Assembly (NCBI RefSeq): GCF_900289175.1 | Contig: NZ_LT985747.1 | Span: forward strand, 1,237,850-1,301,849 | DNA from: Paenibacillus faecalis | GTDB taxonomy: Bacteria > Bacillota > Bacilli > Paenibacillales > Paenibacillaceae | Reading direction: 5' to 3' | Length of the DNA stretch: 64,000 nt | Part shown: positions 61,205-64,000 of the stretch, piece by piece | Numbering within the stretch: the first letter of the stretch is position 1 | Layout of the letters: every line of letters begins with the position of its first letter | Position numbers and translations under genes: made by a program | Notes under the pieces: generated by a model | The model's input: the letters and a program-made list of their open reading frames with translations, nothing else | The model's database searches: none | Told to the model about the DNA's origin: nothing

Positions 61205-62563
61205 ATGAGTCGTTCTCATCGTTCCAAGTCCAGTCGCCGATCCGTCTGGTCGCTGCTTGCTTCTGTTCCCCGTGCAACTGCTGAGGCATTCAAAGGTTTA
61301 GCGGCCGCTTGGAATGCATCCAGTGAGCTTCGGCGCCGTCCAAGGGAGTTAACCTGGAATGAAGGTGCTGCAAAAAGCATGAGCGATTTGCTCGTTAAAA
61401 CAGCTGAGTGTTACCAAAGGGAGCGTGCTGGTCAGACGATAAATTTCGATCCGAAGTCAAACGATTGCCTAGACGAGAATGATCTAAATCAGCTTCCAGC
61501 ACAGGATCATCTTCTCATCCAACGAATTCACGAGACCGTTGCCAATGCGAATAAAAGCAACATCACACGAACTCAAGCTTACCTCGAATTTTACGATGAT
61601 TATCCCGAGGTGCATTGGAGCCTTCTTGCTCATATGGTTTCCAGAAATGCTGGCTGGAATATGACCGATCTTCAAAGCGGTCTGATGTCTGATTTAACTG
61701 ACAGCCGGTTCAAGAATCATCTATACCGATTTCTCGAACGCTGTAATGCCCTTATATTTCAGGATGCTTATCCTCAGCTGTTACTGTATAAATTCAGCAG
61801 ACAACAGGAACGAAGCTGCTTCCACCTTCTACCTTATTTTCACGTTTCCGCATTTATGTATCCTTTCTGGGAACGCTTCTGGATAGAGCGTAACAGCAGC
61901 CTGCTGACGGTCGCCTTGATCATCAATGAGCAAAATTATATAGAAGGGCGCGTCGTACGGCATCCTTATTTCCGCCAAAACGTATTAAATAGTCCCTCTT
62001 TCCGTCTGCATGAATTTATGCGATTAAATCAGGTCATTTTTCCGTTGGGTGAAGTCCGATGCAAACATGATTTTTCTAAGGAAACCAACCTGCCCCTTCG
62101 GCCTTTAGTCGGTCTGAACATGAATCATTTCGATGATCCATCAAGCCGGATTAAAGCTGGAAAATCGCTATATGCCATGCTGTTTGGATATGAGGATATT
62201 TATCGGGGTGTACTTCAATATGTCCACTCCTCGCCGCATTTGGGCTCTCGTGCCGAGTACTGGCCCGCTTTGTTCACGACTCGCCGGGATAAAGCGATGA
62301 ACTCGCTTCAAGAGAGTCATGAGCTGCTTCAATCCGAGTGGCTAAATGACGGACAGCGGCTATACAGCCCGATCCTTGAAGAGGTATGGCATGATACAGA
62401 ATATGAGCCGATTCCTCGTTATGATTGGTTTTCAGAAACTGAAATGCTTCATCATATAAGCAAACCCATTCGCCCTTTCCTGTTTGATATGACTCATGCT
62501 CACCGCACAGCTCTGGAAAAAACAGCATTCGCTCATGATCTCAAGGGGCATTTAAGTCCATAG
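61205..62563 (+). CDS. DUF2515 family protein (YppC-like)
   Basis: 452 residues from ATG 61205, with AGAAGG seven bases upstream; a TTG seven codons earlier is less likely. Diagnostic stretches are NKSNITRTQAYLEFYDDYPE near residue 120 and SLLAHMVSRNAGWNMTDLQS near 142. The N terminus is basic (SRSHRSKSSRRS). No membrane segment or catalytic motif is obvious. The family is widespread in Bacillales and of unknown function. A terminator follows the stop. Confidence 0.8.
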   Translation: MSRSHRSKSSRRSVWSLLASVPRATAEAFKGLAAAWNASSELRRRPRELTWNEGAAKSMSDLLVKTAECYQRERAGQTINFDPKSNDCLDENDLNQLPAQDHLLIQRIHETVANANKSNITRTQAYLEFYDDYPEVHWSLLAHMVSRNAGWNMTDLQSGLMSDLTDSRFKNHLYRFLERCNALIFQDAYPQLLLYKFSRQQERSCFHLLPYFHVSAFMYPFWERFWIERNSSLLTVALIINEQNYIEGRVVRHPYFRQNVLNSPSFRLHEFMRLNQVIFPLGEVRCKHDFSKETNLPLRPLVGLNMNHFDDPSSRIKAGKSLYAMLFGYEDIYRGVLQYVHSSPHLGSRAEYWPALFTTRRDKAMNSLQESHELLQSEWLNDGQRLYSPILEEVWHDTEYEPIPRYDWFSETEMLHHISKPIRPFLFDMTHAHRTALEKTAFAHDLKGHLSP

Positions 62564-62593
62564 GCACATGAACCTTTTGAATGACGGTTTCTG

Positions 62594-62636
62594 CAAAAAG
62601 AAGCGGCCTCCATATCGGAGAACCGCTGCTTTTTCA
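62594..62636 (+). terminator. Bidirectional terminator between DUF2515 gene and flippase gene
   Basis: AAAAAGaAGCGG / CCGCTgCTTTTT stem with CCTCC..GGAG inner pairing and T-runs on both strands. Confidence 0.8.
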
Positions 62637-62653
62637 TCAATATCATCTTTTGT

Positions 62654-64000
62654 TCAGCCGCGTTCCCGTAGTTTTGAAGGCTGCAAACGCATTAAAGGCC
62701 GGAATAGTTTTTGGAGTATACCCGGATAACTCGAAAGCTCTGACTTCCTGATCACACCGAACATGATCAACAGTACTAAATAAAGCGCAACAACGATAGC
62801 ACCCACGAGCAAGCATGTAATAAAGAATGCGAGCCGGGCAGGCATAAAGTCAACCATTTGAATACCTAGCTGATTCATCCCATAGCCTATACTCAAAGCA
62901 GCCAACCCTGTAACGACAAAGCCTGTCCAGCGTGAGCCCAGAATAGAGAACGGAACAATGAGCTTAATCGCTCGTATGTTAAGTATAGTAATAACAAGGA
63001 AACATAGAGCTGTTGCACCGATAATTCCATAAATTCCAAACAGCGGAGCAAGCAGAACGCTGGCGACCAGCTTGATAACAATACCGATCATAACGTGAAT
63101 CATGGAAACCTTGGCTTTACCGATTCCAAGCAGGATCGAGCCAGATGTCATCATCGTAATCTGGAATATGGTCCCAAAAGTGAGCATAGCGATTATTTCG
63201 CTTCCATTCAACGTACTGAACAACAAACCATTGACGGAATAGGATGCAGCAACGAGAGCCAGAACAATGGGCATTCCCGTCAAAATAGATATTCTTAAGG
63301 CAAGTGTAACCTGACGCTGAAGGTGATCCTGATCTTTTTTGGCATAGGCAGCAGATATGATAGGAATCAACGATTGACTTAGAGCAATTGCAAGAATCGG
63401 TGGAATCCCCGCAATGCTTTGCGCTCTCGTACCTAGTACCGCCAGAGCTTCCGTCGCCGCTTCCGCACCGATATGTCCGGTCAAGAGCGGCTTGACAATC
63501 GAACCGTCGATGAAGTTGATAGCAGGAACCGCAAGCGATGACAGTACAATCGGAATAGACAGGGTAAAAATCGCTTTATAAATCCCCCAAAGCGGAATGG
63601 ATGTATCCGCTCCGGGCAGGTTCTGCTTCCGATCCTGACGCCTTAGCTTCATCGCAAAAAAGATCATAACACCGAACGCAGCAACACTGCCGAGCACGCC
63701 GCCAAAGGATGCACCGGCTGCTACCCAAGTGTCATCATAACCGAGACGAACCAGAATGTACGCCAGACCAATCCCGGTAAGCACCCTTGCGATCTGTTCA
63801 ACAATCTGGGATATACCGCCGGCTGTCATGAAGTTCCGCCCCTGGAAATACCCTCTCATCATCGCAATGGTCGGAAAAAGAAGCAGCGCTGGCGCCAAAG
63901 CTCTTATTGCAGCTGCTGATTCCGGCATCTCTGCCACATAAGTGGCATAGTACGGTGCAACGAAATACAGCATCAGTGTCATAACAATTCCGGCACCGGC
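62654..64000 (-). CDS. MATE/MurJ-like flippase of the polysaccharide biosynthesis family, C-terminal part
   Basis: The frame runs off the window end; the visible part is about 448 residues. Internal ATG 63982 is not the start, since the frame continues upstream as AGAGIV. The protein has about twelve membrane helices of the MOP superfamily, with PALLLFPTIAMMRGYFQGR near the visible N terminus and repeated TM pairs; it matches the SpoVB/YtgP group that flips lipid-linked cell wall or polysaccharide precursors. Full length should be about 530-550 residues, so about 80-100 residues lie beyond the window. It ends beside a shared terminator. Confidence 0.85.
   Translation of the reverse strand, partial: AGAGIVMTLMLYFVAPYYATYVAEMPESAAAIRALAPALLLFPTIAMMRGYFQGRNFMTAGGISQIVEQIARVLTGIGLAYILVRLGYDDTWVAAGASFGGVLGSVAAFGVMIFFAMKLRRQDRKQNLPGADTSIPLWGIYKAIFTLSIPIVLSSLAVPAINFIDGSIVKPLLTGHIGAEAATEALAVLGTRAQSIAGIPPILAIALSQSLIPIISAAYAKKDQDHLQRQVTLALRISILTGMPIVLALVAASYSVNGLLFSTLNGSEIIAMLTFGTIFQITMMTSGSILLGIGKAKVSMIHVMIGIVIKLVASVLLAPLFGIYGIIGATALCFLVITILNIRAIKLIVPFSILGSRWTGFVVTGLAALSIGYGMNQLGIQMVDFMPARLAFFITCLLVGAIVVALYLVLLIMFGVIRKSELSSYPGILQKLFRPLMRLQPSKLRERG

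Noticed and set aside
1..64000. CRISPR array, tRNA or rRNA genes
   Set aside because: No regularly spaced repeats with unique spacers, and no tRNA or rRNA signature sequences were seen on reading through.

Overview
The window reads as a chromosomal segment of a low-to-medium GC, spore-forming Firmicute of the Paenibacillus type. The grounds are strong AGGAGG-type ribosome binding sites, T-rich intrinsic terminators, TPP, c-di-AMP and SAM riboswitches, and Bacillales-specific genes (sda, yqzM, yjcZ-like, ecsAB, dnaB/dnaI, chdC, yuiB, yumC, yutJ, yutI). No rRNA, tRNA or CRISPR array was seen. Species cannot be fixed from sequence reading alone.

Layout. 1-2.6 kb: thiamine-precursor ECF transporter (ykoE, ykoD, start of ykoC) behind a TPP riboswitch. 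2.7-8.7 kb: psd, a short-chain dehydrogenase, an AraC regulator, a broken MocR-type regulator diverging from a truncated pyridoxamine-oxidase-like gene, an aminotransferase and a YjcZ-like miniprotein. 8.7-19.3 kb: ecsAB, a DEAD-box helicase, a dehydrogenase, cheX, a LysR regulator, histidinol phosphatase, a Tat-exported phosphoesterase, an aldehyde dehydrogenase and an AAC(3)-family acetyltransferase. 19.4-26.1 kb: sdhCAB with a divergent LysR gene, then ktrBA behind a c-di-AMP riboswitch. 26.4-33.6 kb: a CPBP membrane protease, uvrC, trxA, yqzM, and dnaB-dnaI for primosome assembly. 33.9-40.4 kb: yuiB, chdC (coproheme decarboxylase), a type II NADH dehydrogenase, yumC, sda with a DnaA-box array upstream, a YheC/D-like ATP-grasp gene and two small unknown genes. 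40.7-43.4 kb: a calcium-type P-type ATPase.

43.4-48.2 kb is a decayed prophage or integrative element. It holds a frameshifted phage minor-capsid-like gene, an apparently intact hicAB toxin-antitoxin pair with a palindromic operator candidate, a lipoprotein gene, a diverged duplicated segment, and a tyrosine integrase broken by several indels.

48.3-64 kb returns to host genes: erpA, mqnE-like radical SAM gene, yutJ, yutI, then a minus-strand operon of a type III polyketide synthase, a methyltransferase and an FAD oxidoreductase, probably followed by a short-chain dehydrogenase. After that come metNPQ behind a SAM riboswitch, a HEPN-domain protein, ctaA (heme A synthase), a thioredoxin-like protein, a DUF2515 protein and the C-terminal part of a MATE/MurJ-like flippase.

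Functionally much of the segment concerns respiration, heme, iron-sulfur clusters and quinone-linked redox (sdh, two NDH-2 genes, yumC, chdC, ctaA, erpA, yutI, mqnE), with three riboswitch-controlled transporters. The most interesting items are the PKS-methyltransferase-flavoprotein operon, the DnaA-box array at sda, the collapsed MocR/PNPOx pair, and the hicAB-bearing prophage remnant.
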